NCBI RefSeq assembly: GCF_042432495.1
Contig: NZ_JBHLXC010000012.1
Coordinates: forward strand, 186,001-250,000
Direction of reading: 5' to 3'
Source of the DNA: Pseudochelatococcus lubricantis
GTDB taxonomy: Bacteria > Pseudomonadota > Alphaproteobacteria > Rhizobiales > Beijerinckiaceae
DNA length: 64,000 nt
This document shows, piece after piece, positions 34,096 to 41,810 of the stretch (positions within the stretch are counted from its first letter, which is position 1; every line of letters starts with the position of its first letter). The notes under the pieces are model-generated. The model had not been told where the DNA came from, ran no database searches, and saw only the letters and a list, made by a program, of their open reading frames with translations. The translations under genes and the position numbers were made by a program.

Positions 34096-35538
34096 TCACA
34101 CCCTCCCTGGCTGCCCGGGCTTCGGCTTCACGAAGGCGTCCGGCGTGGCGCGGAAACGGTCGTAAGTATCCCGGTTCTCGAAGAACCAGGTGCGCCCGTT
34201 GTGCTCGTACTGATACGGCGCGTTCGTATTCTTCACCGCCGCGCCGCTCACCGGGTCGGCGGCCGTGATCTCGACGACCTCGCTGAAGTAGCGCGTGCCT
34301 TTTTCCAGCGCACCCGCCGCAATGACGATGACGCCGTCCGCCAGCGTGTGGTCAAGCGGTATCGGGTTGCAGCCGCCGGGCTTGCCGATACTCGGGCGAT
34401 ACATGCGCACGTTGCAGGCGATGCAGAAAATCTCCTCGCCGCGCTGGACATAGCCGCCCTCCCCGCAGATCAGGCAGGCGTCGAGCACCACGCCGATGCT
34501 TGCATGCGCTTCGTCGTAGCGGTTGACGAGGAAGAAGCGCACCCTGTGCCCGTCCGACGCGATGTAGGCGAAGCGATGGAGGTTGCCGTCCTTAACGTTC
34601 TCGACCGGAATGCGGATGGTGCCGCGCTCGTCGGGAACCATCTCGACGGCCTCGGAGAGGCGCGGCGGGCGCGAGGCATACAGATCCTGATAGAGCATGA
34701 CGGCGAGCAGGAATGCCGCAGTCGCCGCAAGGCCGTTGCGCCAGCGCCGCTCGCCGAGGCCGCGCGCCCGCAAGCGCCGGCGCTCGATGCGGCCGGCGAC
34801 GTCTTCCGGTATGCGCAGCCGGCACGCCAGCGCTGTCGCGGCAAGGCCGAGGGCGATGACGAGATGGCCGTAGGCAAGCCACGGCGTGATGATCGACAAC
34901 CGCGCCACCAGGGAGACGCGCCCGGCTGTAACCGGCACGAGATCGATGCGCAGCATGCCGAGCAGTGTCTTCTCGGCTCCCGCGACGGCGAGCAGCAGGA
35001 GTGCGGCGGCGAGCGCGACGGTGGAGGCCGTGTGCCCGGCAAGGCGCGCCACCCGCGCCAGCAGCAGCCCGAGCGCAGTCAGGGCCGCGAGGGCGATGAC
35101 GATGGCGGCGCAATTGACGATGAGTTCGGTATTGATGACGTCGGTCGCCGTCAGCGTGTGATTGGCGCTCAGCCGCCAGGCGTCGAAAACGCCCTGGGTC
35201 GACACCGTCGCGATCAGCACACAGCCCGCCGCAAGCCGCCATAGCGCCGGCCAGCCCGCCGATGCGCGACCGATGCGTGCGGCGAACGACAACAACAGCA
35301 ATCCCGACAGAACCACGACCAGCGCCGCCGCATGCACGAGCGTGGCGATGGCGGTCGCGGAACGCGGCAGGCTGGCGGCGGCGGCAACGGCAATGAACCC
35401 CCCGGCCGCGCCCGCCAGCAGCGCAAGCAGCGTGCCCGCCCGCCCGGCCTCCCGGGCACCGGCGACGAAGGGCCAGAGCGCCGCGGCGAGCGCCGCGACG
35501 GTCAGGGTCTGTGCCACGATGGTGATGTAGTAGGCCAA
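34096..35538 (-). CDS. DUF2318 membrane protein with C-terminal YHS-like segment
   Basis: 480 aa. The likely start is TTG 35538, with GGAG seven bases upstream; no ATG is nearby. Residues 1-290 hold about eight membrane helices. The C-terminal soluble part is DUF2318, with a four-Cys cluster 'CLICGEGGYVQ' / 'FCIACNVRMYRP' plus a Cys in 'KPGGCNPIPL', which looks like a metal or Fe-S site. A last segment 'DPVSGAAVKNTNAPYQ' resembles a YHS domain, but its usual cysteines are lost. Equivalent to the Cj1660-type protein of P19 operons. Likely an inner-membrane redox or metal-relay component. Confidence 0.85.
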   Translation of the reverse strand: MAYYITIVAQTLTVAALAAALWPFVAGAREAGRAGTLLALLAGAAGGFIAVAAAASLPRSATAIATLVHAAALVVVLSGLLLLSFAARIGRASAGWPALWRLAAGCVLIATVSTQGVFDAWRLSANHTLTATDVINTELIVNCAAIVIALAALTALGLLLARVARLAGHTASTVALAAALLLLAVAGAEKTLLGMLRIDLVPVTAGRVSLVARLSIITPWLAYGHLVIALGLAATALACRLRIPEDVAGRIERRRLRARGLGERRWRNGLAATAAFLLAVMLYQDLYASRPPRLSEAVEMVPDERGTIRIPVENVKDGNLHRFAYIASDGHRVRFFLVNRYDEAHASIGVVLDACLICGEGGYVQRGEEIFCIACNVRMYRPSIGKPGGCNPIPLDHTLADGVIVIAAGALEKGTRYFSEVVEITAADPVSGAAVKNTNAPYQYEHNGRTWFFENRDTYDRFRATPDAFVKPKPGQPGRV

Positions 35539-35568
35539 TGCCGTGCTCCGCGCCGCCGTCCGCCCGAC

Positions 35569-36108
35569 TTACTTCAGGGGCACGAAGGTGAAATCGAACT
35601 CGACATCGAAGGGCTCGAACCACTTGCCCACGCCGCTCGCCCTGTCGGTGTGACGCCCGAACCCCTGCCGGGCCGGCGGTTCGACGTGATAGACCAGCTT
35701 GTAGTTGCCGGCGCCCGGCAGCTTGATGTTGGAGCCGTAGTGGGGCCCGTCGACAGCCACCATGGGCATGAAGTTGCCGCTCTGGACCTTGCCGGTGTCC
35801 TTGTTTTCAAGGCGGTAGGTGACGGTGAGGTAAGGCACGAACTCGCCGGCGCCGAAGCCGTTCGGGTTGCCCTCGGCGGCGTGGATATCGGCCTCCAGAT
35901 GGATGTCGGACTGCGACGCCGGCAGGTCGATACCGGCAGGCTCCAGATCGATGGGCGCGAGGTAGACCGCACCGATCTCCAGCGCGTTGACGACCTTCGG
36001 CTCGCCGATCGGATACTCGACCAGCTCATGCGCGCCCTGATGCTGGGCCTGCGCGCCGGAGGCCGCCACGAAGGCGAGGCCGGCCGCTATGAGAGCAATC
36101 TTTTTCAT
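35569..36108 (-). CDS. Periplasmic P19/FetP-type iron-binding protein
   Basis: 179 aa from ATG 36108 (GAGGAG upstream). Signal peptide of about 21 residues ending 'AQA-QHQG'. Tp34/P19 Ig-like fold with the expected metal ligands: His in 'DIHLEADIHA', Met and His in 'FMPMVAVDGPHYG', and His in 'KLVYHVEPP'. P19 proteins bind Cu2+ and iron at the dimer surface and work with an FTR1 permease, whose gene lies 23 bases upstream. Needed for growth under iron limitation in other bacteria. Confidence 0.93.
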   Translation of the reverse strand: MKKIALIAAGLAFVAASGAQAQHQGAHELVEYPIGEPKVVNALEIGAVYLAPIDLEPAGIDLPASQSDIHLEADIHAAEGNPNGFGAGEFVPYLTVTYRLENKDTGKVQSGNFMPMVAVDGPHYGSNIKLPGAGNYKLVYHVEPPARQGFGRHTDRASGVGKWFEPFDVEFDFTFVPLK

Positions 36109-36131
36109 GGTGCAACTCCTCGGTGGATGGG

Positions 36132-38123
36132 TCATGAAGCTTTCGGCAGCGCCGCAGCCTGCCGCTTGCCGCGCCGCCAGATGATCACCAGCGACAGCGC
36201 GGTGACGGCGACGAAGACGGCCTGCGGCAGCAGCGTCTCCCGATAGGGATAGATGCCGAGCAACGGGATTTCCGGCGCCCGGCCGACGAGTGTCGGGGTG
36301 ATCACCTTGCCCTCGATCAGCTCGAAGATGCCCTTGCCGACGAAGACGAACGCCATCAGGTAGAGGATCGCCCCCGTCACGCGGAAGAACGGGCCGACCG
36401 GCAGCCTGAGCGCCCCCTTCTGCATCGCCCAGTAAACGGCGACGAGCGCCAGCGCCCCGACTGCGAAGCCCGCCGCGATGGCGATCACGCCCGCGGCATC
36501 GGTGTCGATGGTCAGCGCCTGATAGAACAGCACCGTCTCCGCGCCCTCGCGATAGACGGCGAGGAACGAGACGAACCACAGCGCCCTCAGCGAGCCGGCG
36601 CTGATGGCGCCCTCCACCTTGCCCCTGATGAACGCGCTCCATTGCGCCGCCTCGGCCTTGGCCAGCAGCCAGTTGCTGGTGAAAAACAGCACCACGGCCG
36701 CAAGCAGCATCGTCGCGCCCTCCAGCACCTCCTGGCTGGCGGCGGACGTCCGGAACACGAGCTTGAGCAGGATCGCGGTGATGACGCTGGCGATGACCGC
36801 CACGACGACGCTGTTGACGATCACGCCTCGCTTGTCGCCGTGCCCTGTCTTGACCAGATAGGCGACAATGGCGGAAACGATCAGGATGGCCTCGAAGCCC
36901 TCGCGCACGATGATGAGCAGAGAGGCGAGGAACAGCGCGCTCCAGCTTCCCGCCCCCGCCCCGCCGAGCAGCTCGGCGGCCTGCGCCACGTCGGTGTTGA
37001 GGTTATCCGCCACCTCGTGCAACGCGGGAGCGGGCGCGCCATCGCGGATGAGCGCCATCAGGCGGCTGAAATGCGCCTCGATGCGGGTCTTGAAGGCGCT
37101 GTCGCGCGCGCCCACGCGCGCCTCCATGCCGCTCGCTTCGAACACGTCGAAATAGGTGTCCTGCAGGATGCCGACCGCGCCAGCCGCATCGCCCCCGGCG
37201 GCCAAAGACAGGGCATGCGCCGCCTGATCGCGGATCTTGCGGGCAACCGCATTCCAGTCGGCGGAGGATGTCGACGCCTCCGCCTGCTCCTTCGCCGTGC
37301 CGACGAGCGGCAGGCCGGACAGCAGCGCGGTGAGATCGTCCCGCAGCACCCGCGCCGAACCGCGAACGAGCCGCGGCTCGCGGTTGTCGTTGACGAGGCC
37401 GACGATGCGGTTGAACTCCGCGTTGAATTCGCCGTCACGCTGCTGCGAGACGTAACGGCGGATGGCCGTCTCCAGCAGGCTGTTCTTGTAGCCGTCGAAC
37501 TGGCCTTTGCGAATCAGCGCACGCGCCTCTTCGGGGTTGCCGCGCTCAAGCGCGTCGGCAGCTTCCAGCAGGCGCCTGTGGATGGTTTCCACCGCCCGCT
37601 CCCAATAGGGTTCGACGGTTTTGGGGCCGATATCGGCGCCCTCCTCCGCGACTGCCTCAGGCTGGACGGCCGGTGCATCGCCGCCCCGCTCGGCGACGAT
37701 GCGATGACCTTTCTCAAGCTGCGGCACGATCGCGTCGAGCGCGGCGATATGCGCGCGGATACGCGCCTCGACCTCTTCGATGGTCGCACCTTCCGTCATC
37801 AGCCTCCGTATGGCGCCGAACTCGGATTCGAGCTGGTAGCTGCGCCTTGCCGAGATATTGACGCGAATGGGCCCTTCAAGATTCTCGAATATTTCAAAAT
37901 AGGAGCGCTGTACGGCCGTCTTCGCCGCATCCACGCGGCCGGCGCGATAATCGTCGAGGCCCTGTGCGAGCAGCGCATCTATACGCGAGACGAGCAACGC
38001 ATAGTCGAGACCGCTCCGTGCTTCGGTATTCTGAGTCTGGGCATGCGGAGATGCGCTGCCGACAAAAGGATCGAGAATGAAAATCTGCGCCGATAACAGC
38101 AGAATCGCCAGAAACATCCGCAT
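36132..38123 (-). CDS. FTR1-family iron permease (FetM type) with long periplasmic N-terminal domain
   Basis: 663 aa from ATG 38123, whose product starts with a signal peptide ('FLAILLLSAQIFILDPF'). The C-terminal 270 residues have seven membrane helices with both REGxE iron motifs, 'REGFE' and 'REGAE'. The first 370 residues are periplasmic and seem to hold three related helical modules: around 'YFEIFENLEG', 'QFDGYKNSLLE', and 'YFDVFEASGME'. FTR1 permeases move iron across the inner membrane, usually after a redox step; here the periplasmic partner is P19. First gene of the operon, after an AT-rich 469-bp region. Confidence 0.93.
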   Translation of the reverse strand: MRMFLAILLLSAQIFILDPFVGSASPHAQTQNTEARSGLDYALLVSRIDALLAQGLDDYRAGRVDAAKTAVQRSYFEIFENLEGPIRVNISARRSYQLESEFGAIRRLMTEGATIEEVEARIRAHIAALDAIVPQLEKGHRIVAERGGDAPAVQPEAVAEEGADIGPKTVEPYWERAVETIHRRLLEAADALERGNPEEARALIRKGQFDGYKNSLLETAIRRYVSQQRDGEFNAEFNRIVGLVNDNREPRLVRGSARVLRDDLTALLSGLPLVGTAKEQAEASTSSADWNAVARKIRDQAAHALSLAAGGDAAGAVGILQDTYFDVFEASGMEARVGARDSAFKTRIEAHFSRLMALIRDGAPAPALHEVADNLNTDVAQAAELLGGAGAGSWSALFLASLLIIVREGFEAILIVSAIVAYLVKTGHGDKRGVIVNSVVVAVIASVITAILLKLVFRTSAASQEVLEGATMLLAAVVLFFTSNWLLAKAEAAQWSAFIRGKVEGAISAGSLRALWFVSFLAVYREGAETVLFYQALTIDTDAAGVIAIAAGFAVGALALVAVYWAMQKGALRLPVGPFFRVTGAILYLMAFVFVGKGIFELIEGKVITPTLVGRAPEIPLLGIYPYRETLLPQAVFVAVTALSLVIIWRRGKRQAAALPKAS

Positions 38124-38592
38124 AAGGGTCTGCTCTTCTCCCGAACAGCGCGCAATCGTCTCGATTACACACCGCTCTGCATGCCTTTCTTCGACAATTT
38201 CGGAACCGATGGCCGGCATCGACCTGAAAGGCCGCGCCGCGAAACTATCCTCGTGCAACATAATCCACGTAAAATAAACGTGTGTTGACAGTAATCAATA
38301 ATCTTCGCGATAGCAAAAAGATTCCTGAAAGAAATCAGTTTATAATTATTCTTATAAATATTAGGCGTATTATATAAGACGTGAAAGGAAGATACCGACA
38401 GCCCGTTCAACCGGCCCCTGTCGAAGCCCCTTGCGCCCTCGGGCCCGGAAGACGGCGATCGGAAGACGGCTGGCATCAAGGCTCCGGCTGCAGCCGGAGC
38501 TTGCGGAGCGAGCACTCGATTTTTCGATGAGAAATCGACTCATGCCGCAGGGCCGCAGAATGCGCGCGGCCGCCCGGCAGCAGACTTCGCCG
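38124..38592. promoter_or_regulatory. Promoter region of the iron-uptake operon
   Basis: 469 bp without a supportable gene. The part 38270-38390 is strongly AT-rich. It contains 'tttataa-ttattc-ttataaa' at about 38339-38358, an inverted repeat with a core similar to alphaproteobacterial iron-control (Irr) elements, but it deviates from the consensus, so the call is weak. The rest (38390-38592) is GC-rich and shows nothing convincing. Confidence 0.4.
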
Positions 38593-38913
38593 CTATGCCC
38601 CGCGGTTCGACGTCGGCGCATTGGCGGCGGACTGGCGCCCCGGTTTCGCTTGCGAGCCTGCCCGATCCCGTTCGTTGGTCGCGCAATTGTCCGCCCTGGT
38701 GAACCGACCGTCATCGGGTGCGGCACGCGCGCTTCGTGCCCATTTCCTGCGCCGCCGCCCTCTCCCGAGCGCGGCAATGCCGATGACGATTACCGAGAGC
38801 ATCAGGGCGGCGATTAGTATGAGCGATATCTGCACGAACGTCGTCACGTACTGCGCAACGGATATCCAGTCGATGGAGCCTAGCCAGGCAACAAAGCGCA
38901 TGAGAAGAGTCAT
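38593..38913 (-). CDS. Small membrane protein, third of a three-gene micro-operon
   Basis: 106 aa from ATG 38913. One clear membrane segment 'ISLILIAALMLSVIVIGIAAL' (about 29-49), followed by a basic stretch 'GRGRRRRKWARSAR' (positive-inside, so N-out), then a polar tail. It starts 16 bases after the previous small gene. Not recognised. The tail composition is typical of noncoding GC-rich DNA, so the true end or reality of the gene is less certain than that of its two neighbours. Confidence 0.5.
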   Translation of the reverse strand: MTLLMRFVAWLGSIDWISVAQYVTTFVQISLILIAALMLSVIVIGIAALGRGRRRRKWARSARAAPDDGRFTRADNCATNERDRAGSQAKPGRQSAANAPTSNRGA

Positions 38914-38929
38914 CTGCAACGGGTGCCTT

Positions 38930-39133
38930 TCAGCGCCTGCATGACGCCAGAGAGGAATGTTTGGGCTGATCCCGGCCGGTTACCGGATCCCGATAGATGC
39001 TGTAAGAGCAATCGAGTTCCCGCACCCGCGCCAGCTCCGCAGTCACGAGCAGGCAGGCCATGCCTATCCAGACAATCGCAAGGGCGACCCCGAAAACAGA
39101 GGCTGCCAATCTGCTGAAGAAATACACCGTCAT
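38930..39133 (-). CDS. Small membrane protein, second of a three-gene micro-operon
   Basis: 67 aa. Its ATG overlaps the stop of the upstream micro-gene as ATGA, strong support for translational coupling. One long membrane segment 'AASVFGVALAIVWIGMACLLVTA' (about 10-32), then a polar tail with two Cys and 'YRDPVTGRDQPKH'. No known family. Function unknown. Confidence 0.6.
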   Translation of the reverse strand: MTVYFFSRLAASVFGVALAIVWIGMACLLVTAELARVRELDCSYSIYRDPVTGRDQPKHSSLASCRR

Positions 39134-39303
39134 GGATGCAGAACCTCGTGCAGCAGAGTCAGGACGTAAGGAAAGGCCAGTGCCAGCCCGACACACACGC
39201 AGCGCCGAATCTGGATCAGGCAGGGCCAGGTGCGGAGAGTGCGGCCAAAAGACTTGCAGTGCCTGACAGGGAGGCTGTCATGTTCCAGAACGCTGTCACG
39301 CAT
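39130..39303 (-). CDS. Small membrane protein, first of a three-gene micro-operon
   Basis: 57 aa from ATG 39303. A basic, Cys-containing N-terminal half ('RHCKSFGRTLRTWPC') is followed by a hydrophobic segment 'CVGLALAFPYVLTLLHEVL'. An operator-like palindrome (39321-39335) lies 18 bases upstream of the start, as expected for a regulated promoter. Not recognised. Support comes from the coupled overlap with the next gene and the regulatory context. Confidence 0.55.
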   Translation of the reverse strand: MRDSVLEHDSLPVRHCKSFGRTLRTWPCLIQIRRCVCVGLALAFPYVLTLLHEVLHP

Positions 39304-39320
39304 ATTGACTATCTCATGAA

Positions 39321-39335
39321 TGGGATATTTTCCCA
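39321..39335. promoter_or_regulatory. Operator-like palindrome, site 1
   Basis: TGGGA-TATTT-TCCCA, perfect arms with a 5-nt A/T spacer, 18 bases upstream of the first micro-gene start. One of four related sites in 355 bp. Confidence 0.7.
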
Positions 39336-39384
39336 CATTTATAACATATCCCATTTTCCGGCAAGGGCGGTTTGAGAGATTTCG

Positions 39385-39399
39385 TGGCATTATTTCCCA
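39385..39399. promoter_or_regulatory. Operator-like palindrome, site 2
   Basis: TGGCA-TTATT-TCCCA, one mismatch to the perfect palindrome, same spacer length and A/T spacer composition. 64 bases from site 1. Confidence 0.6.
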
Positions 39400-39470
39400 C
39401 GCTTAATTGCGCTAAACGAAACCGGAATGACGCGATCCGTACTTGTGGTAACAACGTCCACGACGGTTGA

Positions 39471-39485
39471 TGGGATTTATTCCCA
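39471..39485. promoter_or_regulatory. Operator-like palindrome, site 3
   Basis: TGGGA-TTTAT-TCCCA, perfect arms, 86 bases from site 2, in the middle of the divergent intergenic region. Confidence 0.7.
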
Positions 39486-39660
39486 CCTATATCCTGCACG
39501 GTTCATCGGCGGGTCGGCGGGCCAATCCATATCCGTGCTTGAAATCACCGATGGAACATTCCGGCGCCCAACGCGGGGCGGGCATGGACACGTTTGTTTT
39601 TGCAACGGGGCACTCATCGGGGCGTCCGGTTGATTATCGCAAGTTTTTGAAATATGCATG

Positions 39661-39675
39661 TGGGATAATTTACCA
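39661..39675. promoter_or_regulatory. Operator-like palindrome, site 4
   Basis: TGGGA-TAATT-TACCA, one mismatch, ending 23 bases before the likely ATG of the DUF6502 gene, where it would overlap the promoter or the ribosome-binding region. 190 bases from site 3. Confidence 0.62.
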
Positions 39676-39698
39676 TCAAGAAACGGTTGTCACGTGGA

Positions 39699-40556
39699 AT
39701 GACGGACGTGCGGCGGGATCAATTACCGGATGCAGGGCGGCTTCATCGTCCGCTGGAAGCGATTCTGCGGCCGCTCGTCAAGCTGTGCATCCGCAGCGGC
39801 CTTACCTATCCTGCCCTGGCCAAGCTTTTATGCGCCCTTTATGTCAATGTCGCCGAGCATGAATTCGGCATTCCCGGCAAGTCCCAGACGGACAGCCGCG
39901 TGAGCCTTCTGACGGGCATCAACCGCAAGGAGGTCGCCCGTCTGCGCGGCGCCGGCGCGCCGGTCCACAAGGCGCCGGCCTCCGTATCGCGCACCAGCCA
40001 GATCGTCGCGCAATGGCTGGCCTCCTCCCGCTTTACGGATGCGGACGGCAACCCCCTCCCGCTTCCCCGCCAGCCGGTGGACAACGCGCCCTCTTTCGAG
40101 GAGCTGGTCGCGCTGGTCACCAGGGACGTGCATCCGCGCTCGGTGCTCGACGAATGGATCGACAGGGGCATCGCGGCGGTTGACGAGCACGACCGCGTCC
40201 AGTTGCGGGAGGAAGCCTTCGCCCCCCGGCCCGACGACGAACGCAAGCTGTATTACTTCAGCCGCAACCTGCATGACCACGTCTCCGCCGCCGCCGCCAA
40301 CATCGGCGTGGAAAAACCGCCCTTTTTCGAGCGCGCGGTTCACTACGACGGCCTCTCCGTGCAAATGGCCGCACAACTTGAGGCGTTCTCCCGCAAGCTG
40401 GGCATGGACGCGCTGCAAAAAGCCAACAGAGAAGCGCACAAGATGGCGGGACAGCAACAGGCAGGCAATGCCCGTTGGATTTTTGGCATTTATATCTATC
40501 GTGAAACCGGCGATGAAGATGCCGCCGGAGCCCCGGGAAATGGGGAGACAGAATGA
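39699..40556 (+). CDS. DUF6502-family protein, possible DNA-binding regulator
   Basis: 285 aa from ATG 39699 (TTG 39687 in frame is an alternative; no strong ribosome-binding site for either). The N-terminal part has helix-turn-helix character: 'LTYPALAKLLCALYVNVAE' and, after a linker, 'TDSRVSLLTGINRKEVARLR' (about 65-85), which reads as a recognition helix pair. The middle and C-terminal parts are helical, with no membrane segment. Family function is unknown to me. Four palindromes upstream and the HTH suggest autoregulation. Coupled by ATGA to the DUF5666 gene. Confidence 0.78.
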   Translation: MTDVRRDQLPDAGRLHRPLEAILRPLVKLCIRSGLTYPALAKLLCALYVNVAEHEFGIPGKSQTDSRVSLLTGINRKEVARLRGAGAPVHKAPASVSRTSQIVAQWLASSRFTDADGNPLPLPRQPVDNAPSFEELVALVTRDVHPRSVLDEWIDRGIAAVDEHDRVQLREEAFAPRPDDERKLYYFSRNLHDHVSAAAANIGVEKPPFFERAVHYDGLSVQMAAQLEAFSRKLGMDALQKANREAHKMAGQQQAGNARWIFGIYIYRETGDEDAAGAPGNGETE

Positions 40557-41767
40557 CGAGTCCATCCGCCTTTTCCCGTCGGACGTTTCTGGCTGGCCTC
40601 GCCGGCATCGGCTCTGTCTCCCTCGTCGGGCCGGGAAAGGCGAACGATGAGGAAACGAAGCCTTATGCCGGTGACCGCGGGCTCGGCGGGACAGGCTTCA
40701 TCGGCACCATTCAGCGTTTCGGAAGCATCATCGTCAACGACAGCCGCATCGGCTTCAGGCCGGATGTCCGCGTCACGCTCGACGGCAACCCTGCATCCGT
40801 GGGCGACCTGCGCATCGGCCAGGTGGTGCAGACCGTCGCCCGGACCGACGGAGAAGGCTTCACGACCACGCATATCGCCGTTATCAGCGAGGTCGTCGGC
40901 CCCATAGACCGGATCACGCAGACGGGGCTGACGGTTCTGGGCCAGCAGGTGGAAACGGCCGGCCTGACGCGGCAGAACCGGTGGCGGGCGGGCCAGCGGG
41001 TCGCCGTCTACGGTCTTCGCCGGATCGACGAAACCATTTTTGCATCGCTTATCGAGCACCGCGCGCCGGGTCGATCAGCGCGGCCGGATACGGTTTCCGG
41101 CGTTGTCGTCAACGATGGCAAGGCGCTCTGGATCGGCAACTTGCCACTGAAGGGCGTGCCGCCCGAGGCCGTGGGCCGGCGTGTCACACTCACCGGCAGC
41201 CGGGAGAAGGGGTGGTTCGTCGCGCGGTCGGTCAGGCAGGACGATTTCATCCACACGCCGGGCCTGCGCCGCCTGTCCATCGAGACCTTCGCGCGCTCGG
41301 TCGGCGATGCCATCCAGACCGTGGCCGGGCTGGCGCTGGACGGACACCGCCTGACGCGGGGCGCGGATTTCGACGAGGCTCGCGTCGTGATCAGCGCATC
41401 CGTCGACGAGCGGGGCCGGACCATCGCCGACAATGTCGGTCCCAGCAGCAGCCGCATCGGAGACCGCGGGCCTGGAGCCGGGCGCGGACCGGGACCGGGA
41501 CAGCCGACGGGTCGCACGCCACAGCCGTCGCCGATGGCCGAACCCTCCTTCGGCAGAAATCGCGCCTCGCCGGGCGTGCCGGGACAGGGGCCGATGGGCC
41601 CTTCGCCCGAAGAAAGTCGCTTCGGCATGGACGGGATGGGACCACGCAATGCGGGAGGCGGCGGTTTCAGCGGCTCCGGAGCTGACGGCGGCCGCGGCGG
41701 TTTCGGCTCACCGGGAGACGGCGGCGGACGAGGCCGTGGTTCGGGGCCAGGCGACGGCCCGCGATGA
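40553..41767 (+). CDS. Exported DUF5666-type protein with Gly/Pro-rich tail
   Basis: 404 aa. The start 'FSRRTFLAGLAGIGSVSLVG' has a twin-arginine-like signal (SRRTFLAG). Residues about 45-300 hold repeated OB-like beta modules of the DUF5666 kind ('GFIGTIQRFGSIIVND', 'GPIDRITQTGLTVLGQQV', 'GVVVNDGKALWIGNLPL'). The last 100 residues are Gly, Pro, Arg-rich low complexity. Likely periplasmic or cell-surface. Function unknown; the start overlaps the DUF6502 stop (ATGA), so the two proteins act together. Confidence 0.8.
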   Translation: MTSPSAFSRRTFLAGLAGIGSVSLVGPGKANDEETKPYAGDRGLGGTGFIGTIQRFGSIIVNDSRIGFRPDVRVTLDGNPASVGDLRIGQVVQTVARTDGEGFTTTHIAVISEVVGPIDRITQTGLTVLGQQVETAGLTRQNRWRAGQRVAVYGLRRIDETIFASLIEHRAPGRSARPDTVSGVVVNDGKALWIGNLPLKGVPPEAVGRRVTLTGSREKGWFVARSVRQDDFIHTPGLRRLSIETFARSVGDAIQTVAGLALDGHRLTRGADFDEARVVISASVDERGRTIADNVGPSSSRIGDRGPGAGRGPGPGQPTGRTPQPSPMAEPSFGRNRASPGVPGQGPMGPSPEESRFGMDGMGPRNAGGGGFSGSGADGGRGGFGSPGDGGGRGRGSGPGDGPR

Positions 41768-41810
41768 CCGTGGCTTGCCGTGCCGGCCGCCGTCTGAAGC
41801 CTGGCTCGAC

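Noticed and set aside
38165..38515. 116-codon ORF upstream of the FTR1 gene
   Set aside because: Overlaps the likely AT-rich promoter, no ribosome-binding site, and the composition looks noncoding.
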